Of a stretch of 64,000 nucleotides of DNA, positions 18,419-31,363 are shown piece after piece. Origin of the DNA: Stomorhina lunata (Eukaryota; Arthropoda; Insecta; Diptera; Rhiniidae); assembly GCA_933228675.1 (NCBI GenBank), contig OW121742.1:129185983-129249982 (forward strand), read 5' to 3'. The position numbers were made by a program, and so were the translations under genes. Each line of letters begins with the position of its first letter. Position 1 is the first letter of the stretch. The notes below the pieces were generated by a model. The model ran no database searches, was not told where the DNA came from, and saw only the letters and a list, made by a program, of their open reading frames with translations.

Positions 18419-21400
18419 TATTTGTGGTAACAATGAGTTTAAAGTTTGGGTGCAATCATTTTCGTTATTCTTTTTATATTTGTATCCTTCTCTCAAAGAT
18501 TTTCAACTTGATTTCTTGTTTTTTTCGTAACATATGTATATCGTAACCCAAAAAACAAAAGGGCGTAACTGTGATAAAATTAGATATTGATTTTTTTATA
18601 TAAGCAATTGATTTTTTAATTGATATACATAATTCGATTAAGAACGAAAAAAAAATAGTTTTTATGCTAGCAATGCTCTTTTGTATTCTAGGTAGCGATA
18701 TATTGTAGTTTGCCTCATGTTGTTGGTTTGAATTCATCATAGCAAAGCAATAATAATATTAACAGCTCCTAAAGTAACAATAACAAAATACTTTAACTAT
18801 AATTATTGCTTCCTTTCAAAATAAATCGCCAACTTTTCAAGTTCATCGCTATTGTAAAACTGACGACGACCGACTGACTGCTCCGGTTATGTTTCTCTGA
18901 CAGTAAAGTTTGTATTTAAGTCTGTCTGTACAGTCGACAATTTGTCTATTTGTAATGTCCCAGTAGTTTCAAATTGAAGGGTCATCTACAGGAATTTAAA
19001 AAGAACAAGTGATTTTAACATATGATTTTTATTACCCATAAGATAACCTTGAAGGTATCATCGATGCCTTACAGGTATGCAAAAAATACCTACATTTAAT
19101 TAATATTTTCGTAGACTTCAGTTTGGAACTGATGGGCTATAATCATCATATAAACTTAGTTTTAGGTATCCACAAAGAAAATATTTATGTATATTAAAGT
19201 GGCTCTACTTTCTGATTTTTAAAATTTGGTTTAACTAAATTTAAAACACGTCTTGGAACTTAGTTATCACTTAAAAGTAATGCCAACAGGATTTTGTTAT
19301 AACTGAATTAGTTATAAAACATACAAAATTGTGAGCCTCTCTAATACTTAAGCATTTATTGGGAACAGTTGACTCATAGTTATGTTATTGTCTGGACTTT
19401 CGTTTATGCTCCCTATATAAAAGTTTATTTTTTTGTCAATTTCAAGAAGAATGCAAATGTGACCTAAACTTCTAGCTTTTTGATGTACACAATTCAATTT
19501 TAAAAATTCTGGAAAGAAGCTCACGAAAAAAATATAAAATTGGTCTATATTGCAGACTAGGTTTATTATTGCTATACTTATCCTAAACATATAGTCTGAA
19601 CATCATAACTATAATTGACTTACTTTTATTAATTTGAATATTGACGGTTATAGTGTTGGAATATATTGATCTTCAACATCAATTTAAATGCCTATTGTAG
19701 AGAACTTAGTGTGATCCCTTAACTCATTGACACATCGTCGTCGTAATGTTTTCGGTGCTCGTTTTTCAAGTCTAAGCAATTGTTGTAATTGTTGTTTATT
19801 GTATTTTATTTTCATTTCGGTTTCGTAATTTTACAATTTTAAAAGTTGTTAATGTGATTTTTTCTTTTTTTTTGCAACAACACAAATAACAATTGATGTT
19901 GGTTGTATTTATTGATGTTGCACGAGTTCAAACATTATTTTGACTAGAAGTATAAGGCATTGGTTTAAGGTCTGGTTCATGATAATTTCTTGTTGCTGTA
20001 GTTGTTTGTGTGTTGGGACTGAAATACATTTGGTAAATTAAAGTTCCAAGTATTGAGGTTGTGGTAAATATATATTTTTTATATTTTCCTTTTTCTAGAC
20101 ATTTATTCGACTTGCTGTGGCACATTTATTGCAACTCACATATTGGAAATTATACGTCTCCCTTCCTATGTCTCTATGAGTATTGCTCTGTAGCCAGCAA
20201 CTAAAGTCAGTTGCTGCTGATCGTTACATTTGAAAAGCGATCATTAAGTTTTCAACACTATATCCTGCGTGTGTGCACCACACACTTACAATGTCCAACT
20301 CTCAGTCTGCCTCTACTTGTGTAAAAATAATGTAGTATATTTTTATTGGAGATCTTTTAGTTTTACAATTTTTTTTTTTGTACAATAGAACAAAATCGAA
20401 AACAAAAAGATATAAAATGAATCTTCAAATAACAACCAAGTTCAGTTTAATGTGCCTTAAAGTTTTTTTTTTATTTTATATTTTGAACATGAAGGTAGAT
20501 TTTGTTTCTTGGTTGCATCAAAGTTGAACTAATGACATTTGATTTTGAACAACTACAACATCTATGTTGTATCGGCAGCAACATATTGCCACAGAAAATA
20601 GCTATTTTGTTCTTGAAAACAGAAGGTGCGAATTTACAAAAACAATAGCAAAAACATCCAACATTTCTTAAATGCCACAAACACTATGAAACAATACAAA
20701 ATAAAATCAAGAATAAAAGGTTTTCCTAGCAATCATCATCACACACGTACGAGTTCACTATAAGCCCCTTCCTTGGATACTCAATGGCCTCTTTCCAAGT
20801 CTGTCCAGTTTGAGATTTCTTTATGTTGCATGCAGTCTGCCAGACCGACAGACAGACGAAAAAAGGTCATTTGAATGGCAGTTAGTTATGTTCAGTTCGC
20901 TTCAAGGAACTGATTTCGTTTTCAAGTTTTAGTCTTACTCTACACCCCACAGAAATAAAAGGTATTTTGAGTTTATTCTGACGTTTGCAACAACAAAATA
21001 AGCCGATATTTTCAGATTTGTCGGAATCCAAATTATTTAATTTTAGCTAAAAAAGAGTTAGAGGATAGTGAATGTGAATGTGAATAATAAAAATATTTTA
21101 TTCATTTTGAAATATATATAAAACCCAGTAGGGTCTATCTCAACATACTAAACTATCCTTTTGTATTTAGTTCTTTTTTTTCGTTTTTACCCTTTTCCTC
21201 AGTTTGAGAAAGGAATGATCATTGTTTAAAAGTCTTTTACTATTATTTACGTTTCATTGGATATTAGTGCTGAAATGTCTAGATATTTTATAATTAAACT
21301 TAAGGAATTCCACTTCTTAACGACTACTTTTTATTAGTTATTGTTGTTGCTGTTTTTAAAAAGTTCAACAAAATGACTTTTGTGATATTAAAAGCTTTGC

Positions 21401-21894
21401 AGGATACATATACTTATCATAGAAAATACATAGAAGGCCGTGCATTAAAGTTTAATATTATACTAAATCACACGTATATAAAATTGGAGCTTTTTTGACA
21501 AAAAGAAAAGGAATAAATTATGAAATTTGAAAAAAAAAACATTTTATGTCAATTTTAGTTACATTAAATTAATTTATACTCATAATCAGACGTAGGCAAC
21601 CCATACCACCAGAAGCCGAAGACTTTTTGCAATTTTTGTACAAATCACGATCATAAATGAAACTGGCGAAAATTAGTATTTAAAGCATTTGGTTGGAATT
21701 TGAAAAGAAAATACAAAAACAAAATATACAAGAAACAAAATAAAAATGCAATTAATAGCAACAAAATATATGGTTCGAGAGAACAAAGAAATACATATAA
21801 TCTCAAACATTGTTGCCACGACACTATTAGTTTTGTAAATATTGTTTCAAATAAATGTAACTGAATTGGGAATATTTTGCGAAATATAAATAAA
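18419..21894. other. Non-coding stretch
   Basis: There is no gene, RNA or bounded mobile element I can support. Minus-strand frames at 18269-18740, 19348-19590, 19928-20125 and 20471-20680 are AT-driven and unlike any family I know. Confidence 0.55.
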
Positions 21895-22980
21895 TACTCA
21901 TATTAAACAATTTTAGATTTTTCTGTATAAATATTTTTCTATAGAAATATTTTCGATAAAAAGATTTTTTAAAAGAAACATTTATGATAAAAATATTTTT
22001 CTCTGGAAAATTTTTAGATAAAAATATTTTTTTATACAAAATTTTTCGATAAAAGTATTTTTCTGTGAAAATTTTTGATAAAAATATATTTCTATAGAAA
22101 AATATTTATAAAAAAAAAATTTATTAATAAAAATATATTTATACAAAAAAATTTTCTATAGAAATATTTTTGATAAAAATATTTTCAATAGAAAATTTTT
22201 GATAAAAAAAAATTCAACGAAAATTTTTTCAGAAGAAAATTTTTGAGAAACAAATTTTCTATTTACAATTTTTTTATCAAAAATTTAAAAAAATTTTAAT
22301 AGTAAATTTTTGATAAAAAATTTTTCAGAAGAAAATTTTTGATAAAAAAAAATTTGCAATGGAAAATTTTTAATAAAAAAATTTTCAATAGAAAATTTTT
22401 GATAAAAAAAATTTCAATTGAAAATTTTTGATAAAAAAATTTTAATACAAAATTTTTGATAAAAAAGTTTTCAATAGAAAATTTTTATAAAAAAAAAAAA
22501 TATTCAATAGAAAATTTTTGATAAAAAAATTTTCAATTGAAAATTTTTGATAAAAAAATTTTTAATACAAAATTTTTGATAACAAGTTTTCAATAGAAAA
22601 TTTTTATAAAAAAAAAAATATTCAATAGAAAATTTTTGATAAAAAAAAATTTCAATAGAAAATTTTTGATAAAAAAAAATTTCAATAGAAAATTTTCAAT
22701 AAAAGAATTTTCAATAAAAGAATTTTCAATGAAAATTTTTAATAAAATATTAAAAAAAAGGAATAGAAGACTTTTTTAAAAAAAATCAGAAACAAATTTT
22801 CTATTTAAAATTTTTTTATCAAAATTTTAAAAAATTTTTGATAAAAAATTTTTCAGAAGAAAATTTTTAATAAAAAAAAAAATTAATAGAAAATTTTTAG
22901 GAAAAAAAATTTAAATTGAAATTTTTGATAAAAATATAAAAAAATAAATAGAAAACTTTTTTTTTTAAGAATCAGAACTA
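21895..22980. repeat. AT-palindrome satellite array 1
   Basis: About 1.1 kb of degenerate tandem units of roughly 27-30 bp, typified by 'aatagaaaatttttgata' plus an A-run and 'ttttc'. The unit is close to its own reverse complement. A higher-order period of exactly 120 bp can be seen between 22441 and 22561, where the same string of variant units ('tttaatacaaaatttttgat', then 'caatagaaaatttttata') recurs. The same kind of unit, mostly in the other orientation, makes up the array at 53.4-57.6 kb. Frames called inside it are low-complexity artefacts. Confidence 0.75.
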
Positions 22981-24314
22981 CACACTGAAAAAAATACCAA
23001 TTTTAGTTTAAAGTATAAAAAACGGCAACTCTGCTTACGATTTTTTTGTTCTGTTCTCTTTGGGCCGACCTCTGCTAATAATACATCATTATGGATCAGT
23101 GAAGGGCACTAACGCATATGCGATTGCACTAGTAGCAGCAGAGAAAATTTGAAAAACTGTATTGAGTTCTCACTTCATTATTTGTGTTTTATAGCGATTG
23201 ATTGAATTTTTTGGTGAGAGTTTGTAGAAAATCTGGAGCGTAAAAGTATTTTTATGCTCTTTGCGATAGTTGTGTGTCGTGTATGTGCGTCAGCAGAATT
23301 TATTTAATTTTACTACTATTAAGTTATATTACAATTAATAATTAACTAATGCAAAATAAGGCCTTCTATTATACTATATCAAGTAATAAATATTCTAAAT
23401 TGGACAAAAAAATGTCATTATAATATCTCTACATTTTTAAATATCATATTAATTTTACTGTTACAAGTTAATCCTTTTGTAAGTAACAATATTTAATGCA
23501 AATTTATGTAAATTTTTGCTGATGAGCTTAAATTAAAAATGATTTCTGTTTTAACTGATGTTTCAATATTAAAGCTAACGAAAAAAACACAAGTTTTTTA
23601 TTGCAATTTAAGCTTTTAAAATAATCAGACCATTATTTAAAATTAATTTGCCTTTTCACGTATTGTAATTTCATTTGCAAACATAAATATTAAGAATGCA
23701 AAAAAAAAGATCATTTAAAGGATGGCTGGAGCTTACGAGAGCTGAGGTTAAAAGGTCTTCTTGTTTTAATTTAAAATTTTCATTTTTGCCCCAACAACAA
23801 AAAAATATTAAAATAAAAAATAAATTTGTATAATGAGGTTAAATAAACATATTTTTTCGGTTCTTGCTGTAACCAGAAATGCCTGAAAGTGGCAAAAAAA
23901 AATTAAAATAAAATCTGTGTATATTAAACATGTAGCAAAGTTATGGCGAGTACTTATTTATGAATGCAGCTTAATTTGTTAATTATACAAAGATAATTAA
24001 AATAAATTTCACAGTATTTCAAAATGGCAAACAACAAAAAAAAGACATCAGTATTAACACCAGCAGAAATCCATATACATACATACATTACATACATTAT
24101 TATCATTAAAGTAAATTGAATTGACCTGATGAGAGTTTTGATTGTACTCGTAACGATATTAAGCAGCTGGTAGGGGAGGTATCAGACCTTAAGTAAACAA
24201 TTTATTTAATTTTGTAAAATATTTAAATAATGATTATTTTATAAAAATCAATTATTAAGTAGAATTTGCTTAATTTCATATATTTTTAAGTTGACGTGAA
24301 ATCTTATCTTTAAG
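22981..24314. other. Non-coding stretch
   Basis: I see nothing definable. The segment 23035-23140 ('gggccgacctctgctaataa', 'cagtgaagggcactaacgca') is less AT-rich than its neighbours but has no long frame. Confidence 0.5.
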
Positions 24315-24824
24315 TACAGTAAAACCTTGTTTAATTCCCTATTATATTATAAAATTGTAGAAATAATTCAAAGAAATCATGTCAATAGTCAATACCGCAG
24401 GTTGCTTTTTATTATAAGTAGACTAAACATATATGTAGTTTATGTGGTCCAGATGAACAGACCTATAGAGAAATTGCCTTATTTGCAATTTGTGCGTAAG
24501 GTCAGGTTCGTTGTTGTACTCAGAAAAGTTATATTATGGAATGTCTTGTCATTCATTGAAAAATGATAAGGATTTCATTGGCAGTATGATATCAAAACAA
24601 ACATGTATGTACATTCTGTGCAATCTTAGCCTATAGAATCGTATGAGATCGAGTTTTCTAAGCAGTTTTATATTAACAAGGTTCCACAATTGTATACGAA
24701 TATGTATCTCAAAGAAACAAAATTTAATTACCGATCCCCAGTTCAATCATTGCCAAATATAAAGTCATTTAACATTATTATGGTCGCTTAACATTATTAG
24801 GGTAATTAAACGAATTTTACTGTA
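24315..24824. mobile_element. Non-autonomous pogo/Tigger-like element (506 bp)
   Basis: The left end 'CAGTAAAACCTTGTTTAATT' (24317-24336) and the reverse complement of the right end, 'CAGTAAAATTCGTTTAATTA' (from 24822 inward), match at most positions. TA dinucleotides flank both ends (24315-24316 and 24823-24824), the target duplication of Tc1/mariner/pogo elements. CAGTAAAA-type ends are characteristic of the pogo/Tigger branch. The interior has no recognisable transposase. 'ttaacattatta' occurs twice near the right end (about 24769 and 24788), a subterminal repeat. Confidence 0.65.
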
Positions 24825-27345
24825 TACAATGCCATTAATACGACAATCATTAAGTTTAGATTTTCCAAAACAAAGAAACAATTTACATAATTTATTTATA
24901 ACTTTCAATATTAAGATGTAATCAAATACTTAATTTGACGATTAAACACCTGCTAGTGGTGGAATCAAATGTTCGAACGAACACTTTGCATTAAATGGTT
25001 GTTTGTTGCATAAACGATGAGTATGAATGAATGAATATGATTTGACTTAACTATTCAAATAAATATTGATGACACAATTTAGTTGTTTGATTACGAGTAA
25101 CTAACTACAAACCAACAAACAAAACGGATGATGACAGATATTGTTGCATATTGTTAGTGCGCACATTGTTGTAACGTTTGTATTAAATGATACATACAAT
25201 AGTTTGACGTTATTTGCAGATACTTAGATATAAAATCCCTTTTATTATTGAATACTTTAATGTAATAATAAATATCTATATATGTATTCACATTGAGTGA
25301 CAACATTCGCATTAACTTTTTATAATAAATGACGAGGGCAGCGTGGGGCTTGTCATATCCGTTTATATTTGATTTTTTGTTGCATCATTGTTATTATCTT
25401 TTGGTTGAAACATGGCTATATGAAGTTCTAGCATGTTTGAATGTTTTCAATGGTTGCATGTGGTATGTAATAATGTTTGTGGCATTGTTGTCATCATAAA
25501 TGTGATGTGTGCCTGGGGTATTAAAAACAAATCGCAACGAATTTTGTCATCATTGATGCATTATGAATGCGAATTTTTATTTAAGCTTAAGCCATTGAAA
25601 GCATTGTTAAGCGACCTTGCCAACCAACCAGCGAAAAAGTCAGCCAGCAATGGAACGAGCAAACAAACGAGCACATCGCAAACTGCATCATCAGCAACAT
25701 TTTTTCAATAACTTAAAGCCAGCAGCAGTAGTAAGTAACAATAACAATATCTATATATCCACAGACATAACTCGCATCGTCATCAACAGTAACAGCCGTT
25801 GCAGCAGCAACATCAATGCAATACTCTTTTACTTCCATTATATTTTTTTCAATTTCTTATAAGGCAATACTTTGTAAGTCATATTGAGCCACAACTGCAG
25901 CTAAGTAATCGTAAGTTCATATCCACATTAATAAATATTTCACTTAAATATTTGTGAGAATGTTTGTGGTACCAAGCGGGAAAAGTAATCTGTTTGAAGG
26001 GCCTTAAAATACCATTTTTGTAGCAAGAATTTATTTTATGAGTATATAAAAACTAACCCATTCAAAAAAATCTTCCAATTTATGTTACTGCGATGGTCCA
26101 ATATAAAGAAGTAATGAATCAATTATCGACTTATTGATTCCAATTTATCGAGTACTTGTATACTTTTAAAGGGACATCATATTAATATTTCTGTATATTC
26201 TACAAAACAAACCTCAAACGCCACCTTTTGACCAAAATACATAAAATATTAACTACATCCTTTAATTTTTCTTATAAACCCCTTTGCTAACGAGAAATTA
26301 CAAATTTTACAAGAAAACTTTTAACAAGGCCCTTAAATAAATTACCCTACCATGTTTACCTCTCACACCAAAAATCTTTTGTATTCCTGCTACATCTATG
26401 GCTGAAAAAGATATTTAGTTTCATGTATTTTTTTCATACTTTTCGTTATGCCATCAAAAAATTCAGATACAAATTGTTGCATAAACTTGAAAGCTGCAAG
26501 TGCATAACTTACAGTATCAGCAACAGCATCATGATCAATCTAAACTGATCATTATTAAATAAATATATTTCACTTTATTTCTTCTTCGCTTCTCTCTCTC
26601 TCTCTCTCTGATCATAATTTTTCTTGTTAAAAATATTTTATATGGTTTTGTACAAAATTAAGTTGTCATAATTCGACATACACCAAAAAAAGGAAGAAAT
26701 AAGCATTAAGTGAAGTTTTAATTTGTCTTTAGAATTGTGATGATTCACTTGTTGGTTGGTGCCTTTAGACTTATGTCCCTGGGATTTTAAAAATAAATAT
26801 GTTTTAGGGATATAATAGTAATAAAATAAATTTATGACTGACAAATTGATTTCCTTATCAATACGAAAATAATTCAATTAAGTTGTTATAAAATGTATAA
26901 TTAATAATAAAACCTTTAAAAATTTTACTCAAATTATATTTGAAATTTTATATCAGATTAACTTAATAATCATTATTTAAAATATAAGTTCAGAATCACT
27001 ATGAAGAATTAGAACATACTTATATATAGGAAGTTTTCATTTGCAAAGCCCCACAAAAACCTCACTAATAACAGTTTATGGTTAGGAAAAGTTTAAATGT
27101 AAAAGTTGGACTGATTTTCTAAAGGTTTAAGAACAGGAAAAAGAAGTTGGGACTAGCTTTTCATAATACGGAGAATCGGGAGTAATTCGAAGCTCAATTA
27201 ATGTAATTTTGACATCAATGAATATTATACCATGCTCATTCCCTAATACTCATGTTATAAACTTGTCAACCGACTTTGGCATATTTTCATAATGTACAGA
27301 CTTTTGACAGGACCCCAGTGTGAAATAATAGAAATATAAATATTA
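24825..27345. other. Non-coding stretch with a CT microsatellite
   Basis: I see no gene. A (CT)n microsatellite occupies about 26590-26609. CAGCAG/CATCAG tracts near 25680-25810 open two overlapping low-complexity frames (25433-25711, 25617-25862) that I do not accept as coding. Confidence 0.55.
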
Positions 27346-27680
27346 GGGTGGGTCAATTGTTTTTGTAAATAGGTGTATAGCAAAACCATAACCCACAACA
27401 AATTCTAAGAAAACTTGTGCGAACTTCCTCCATATTTTATAACGCTATATCTCGAAAACTAGAGCTAAACCAAAAAAAAAACATTTAGCGAAATTGAATT
27501 CAGAGTACTTGATTTATCTTTACCCACTAGGTATCCATTTTATATATTACTAGTTGAAAAAACCGACAAGCGAGGCATCCAGTGGGTATAGTTTTCGAGA
27601 TATATAATTTTTTTCGAAAACCTAGCTCCTCTCGGTGGGAGCAAGTTTTTGATTTTAGACCCATACTTTCTTTGCGTAAT
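27346..27680. other. Probable decayed transposon fragment
   Basis: The stretch begins 'agggtgggtcaattgttttt' and carries two phrases, 'tatatctcgaaaactagagc' (about 27448) and 'atagttttcgagatatataa' (about 27588), that are partly reverse complements ('atatctcgaaaact' / 'agttttcgagatat'), giving a 14-bp perfect inverted pair. I cannot fix ends or family. Confidence 0.35.
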
Positions 27681-28460
27681 TATACCCTTCACCACCATAG
27701 GTGAAAAAGGTACTATAAGTTTGTGCTGATATATGTAACGTATAGAAATATTTGTCTTAGACCCATATTTTAGTATACCAATAGGCTTAGAATCACATTC
27801 GATTTAGCGGTGTCAGTACGTCTGGCTGGATCCCCATGTAAACGATGTAATCAAAGTACAGGTCGCAATTCTAGAGATAGTTTGATTAAATTTGGCGCAG
27901 ATAATTTTTGATGATGGGATCATGGCTATTGAAATTCGTCAAAAACCGGTCCATTATTTATGGTACCTCCCATAGGTCAAACTTTTCGGAATTGATATAT
28001 TAGCCACAAATATCAATATTTTTTTGCATGAAATTTAAAACAAATTATGTAAACTTAAATCACTGCACCAAATTTTGTTGAAATCGGTCCACATTTGAAT
28101 TTGACCATAGCTCCCATACAAACTCTTCTGTCAAAACGCACTAAATGAGACAAAACTCACTAAAACACTCGTAAATCTAAAGATACTGAACATTTTTAGT
28201 TTATTTTTTTCATAAATAATTTTTGTAAAAACTGTAATCAATTTGACAAATTTCGAGATAATCGGTCCACATTTGACCCTAGCTCTCATATAAGTCCAAA
28301 TGACGGAAACAGCTTAAATGTAAAAGTTTAAAGAAAGTGTCTGTATGATAGCAAAATTTAGCAAATATTTGTCTTTATACATGAAAAAGAACACCTTTGA
28401 CGATAGTGGCAAAGGGTATCATATGATCGGGCTTGACCGACTACAGCACTTTCTTACTTG
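27681..28460 (+). repeat. Near-complete copy of a dispersed ~0.8-kb repeat
   Basis: It starts 'tatacccttcaccaccatag' and ends 'gggtatcatatgatcgggct', 'tgaccgactacagcacttt', 'cttacttgtttt'. Internally it has the recurring phrases 'aaatcggtccacatttga' and 'accatagctcccatacaa'. Related copies or pieces are at 4686-4745 (minus), 18199-18418, 41655-42360 and 59785-60690. I recognise this class of repeat as abundant in higher-fly genomes. It encodes nothing obvious, and its mode of mobility is not evident from the sequence. Confidence 0.65.
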
Positions 28461-31137
28461 TTTTTATTAAAGTATTGCCCATGTGTATTCCGATTTGTAA
28501 CCAGTTTAGTTTATTTCGGCAGCTACCTCTAAAACAAACCTAATATAACCTGATAATCTATTCCCTGCAGCTCTAACTAACAAAAAGGGATATCTTAACA
28601 TATTTAGATCGATCCACCTCCTCATGAAGTATATGTATATTTCCATTTCTTCTGCATAAATATAAAATCCTCAAGATATTTTGTAACTCCTTTAGTTTTC
28701 TATATCTTTAAATCGCAAATAGCTGTTGTGAGTTTATAATCCTTTTTCTACTCTTCCTCATACATTTTTGAACATCTTCAAGTTCATTATCATCATCAGA
28801 CTCGTCATCGGTTAATTCACTACAGGTGGGTACGGGGTAGTTGTTAAAACAAGTGATTAATTTGAGTTATGAATTTGTGTAGTTAATGGTTCTTGAGTCT
28901 GTCCGTTTGGCTGCCAGTATTCTTGTCTACATTTTATATAATTTTTCATAGTCTTATTATTATTACAATAAATATGCTAAAGGATGAATACATATATACC
29001 TTTGTTTGTGTATCTATATTTATGAACGAAAGTGTATTTCTTTTGTGTGGTTATTTTGGACTAGTCTGAGGCTTTTGGCCAAGTGGCGGCTTGCCTGGTC
29101 GTTTGTTTCAAACAACCTTAACAAGCAGCAAAAGCAGTTAGTTACAGGGGCTTATACGAGTAAAGCTCAACTTTGCTTCTCAGCAGGGTTATTAGTGAAG
29201 CTGAATTGACGACCTAAATCAAAATATAATTTGAAAACCTTAATTAAAAGTAAGCATATTTTGGACCAATAAAAAAAACTAAAAAAATATGAACTAAAAT
29301 TTACTAATCCTTACAAGCAAGAGCAGGTCTTGGAGGGATTGTTTTCTCGGTTTGTTTGTATTCTAACTTAAGCGTCTATTTGTTCTTACTTTTTTTCAAT
29401 TTGATAGTCGTCGCTTATTATGTTTTGAGGGGACGAATGCTGCCAGTCTGCCTCTCACTTTGTGAAGCATCGTTTGTCAGTTATGACAGACACTTGTCTT
29501 CCAAAAGCCAAAAAAAAAACTCCACTGAAATGTCTGTAAATACCTCGTCCGGCAAAATAAAAGAACAATTTTTTGACTTATTCTGATTATTTTTAATATT
29601 TGCTTAACAAAAGCCATAAGAAATAACAAAGGATAAAAATTGGTATCCTGTTTTTATATGGCGCTCGACCGTTGATCAGCTAACTCAGAGTTAACTGTTG
29701 CTGTCGCTGCTTAAGTTGCATACAATTAACATGCTGCTTAAAAAGGTTGTCATTGATGTCCAGGCTGTCCAGTGTGATGAGCTTTAGAAATTTTTTCAAC
29801 ATAACGTTGATGGTTTGTTTGTTTAATGCCGTGGGTTTGTCAAAGTAGGTGGAGTCGTTCCAGTTTATTGTTGCCGTTGATGTTCATACATGCAACAACA
29901 ACATATAATAAGTTGCTCATAAAAATGTTTTGCATTTATTAATCATCTCTTGTTGTTGTATGCAATGAACACACATCAGTTCGTTTTCTTTGCCAACCAT
30001 CAAACTAACTAACAAACCAGACAACCAGCCAGTCAGTCAGTCAGTCAACCAACGATACATCCATCCGACGACCATCTATCTACTCATATATACAAACATA
30101 CATACATATGTTGTACATTCGTCAACTTTATTTACCATCCTAGCACCTAAACCATTCATGCTACCATACCCATACCCGGGAATTATACGATACAAAGGAG
30201 CATAAGTAGATTTTGTTGGAGAATTCATTTAGTGCTAACCAGGTATTAATTTAGGCAAATGGTTTCTCAAGAATTTTTCTTAGGTTGTTAAAAAAGCATT
30301 TTAATTTTTTAATTTGGTATTCATTAAGCTCAACCATATGTATATGCGAGGATCAATTGAAAAGTGCTTTAAAATAAAAAGCAAATAAATAATATTTTTA
30401 TAATTATAACAAAATAAATCATATGATATTAAATAAATTTTAGCTCTACCCTCGTCTTATGTTGTTCCTTTGTGTAATTATCGTTCTGAAACGTTTTCCA
30501 TTTTTAATAAAACGTCTTTTTTTAAATGAAGGGTTATATATATTTATTTCGAGATGAATGAAAATTATAAACATATACATATATACAATTGGAAATGAGG
30601 AGTTGATCATGTCATAAATGCAACATACAAAAGGAGTGGACTTGTATAAATTGACTGAAGAAAATTAAATAATAAAACTTTTACAAATCAAAACTTAATT
30701 AAAATACAAAATATGACTTAAAACGTAAAAATTCGAATTTTATTAAAAGCAAAGAATTTATTTGTCTTAAGTTTGTTTTAGTTTAACTTTTAAGAAAATT
30801 TATTTTAGACAATTTTTTTTTTGAGCTCATAGTCATGTAAGTTTTAATGAATTGAAACTTAATTATACAGTAAATATATTTTGATATTTTTTTTTTCTCA
30901 AAAAAATGAAAATTAACTATGTACTTTGAATCAGTTTCCAACCAGTAATAAGAAACAATTTACACTCTTTACAATTATTACCTAGAAAATGCCACAACAT
31001 GTTTAATTACAGAGATGGCCAAACCCTAATTTTGAGTGATAATTGACATGAGATAATCTTTAATATGTAAACGAATTCCGATTTATTCAAGGCACGAAAA
31101 ACTTAGAGGCTTTATAGTCGACTTAAAAAAATATGTC
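28461..31137. other. Non-coding stretch
   Basis: There is no gene I can support. A (GTCA)n run lies at about 30029-30046. Frames at 29006-29209, 29356-29586 and 29990-30205 are short and unlike any family. Confidence 0.55.
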
Positions 31138-31363
31138 GAGAGCCTATATTCAATACCGACTATGAACTAAATATAATATTTTTAAGGAGAGACAAAAAAC
31201 TGTTTAATATCCAAAATATTTTAAAAGAAGTCAATATTTATTCCACAATATATTTAAGCCAAAGTTCTAAAATAGATGTAACTATTTTAAAAAATTGTTT
31301 CCCTATAAAAAGTGATTATGAAAAAAGTGATTATGAAAAAATTGGTATTGAATATAGGCTCTC
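31138..31363. mobile_element. 226-bp MITE with perfect 20-bp terminal inverted repeats
   Basis: 'gagagcctatattcaatacc' (31138-31157) and 'ggtattgaatataggctctc' (31344-31363) are exact reverse complements. The interior is AT-rich and non-coding, with a tandem duplication of 'aaaaagtgattatg' near 31307-31337. No convincing target duplication is visible, so the superfamily is open. Confidence 0.7.

Noticed and set aside
21827..22039. Similar Lys/Phe/Tyr-rich 70-codon frame
   Set aside because: Same cause: it overlaps the start of satellite array 1.
25433..25862. Two overlapping frames ending in Ser/Thr/Gln-rich sequence
   Set aside because: They come from a CAG/ACG/ATC tract of the usual fly non-coding kind; no splice structure or domain.
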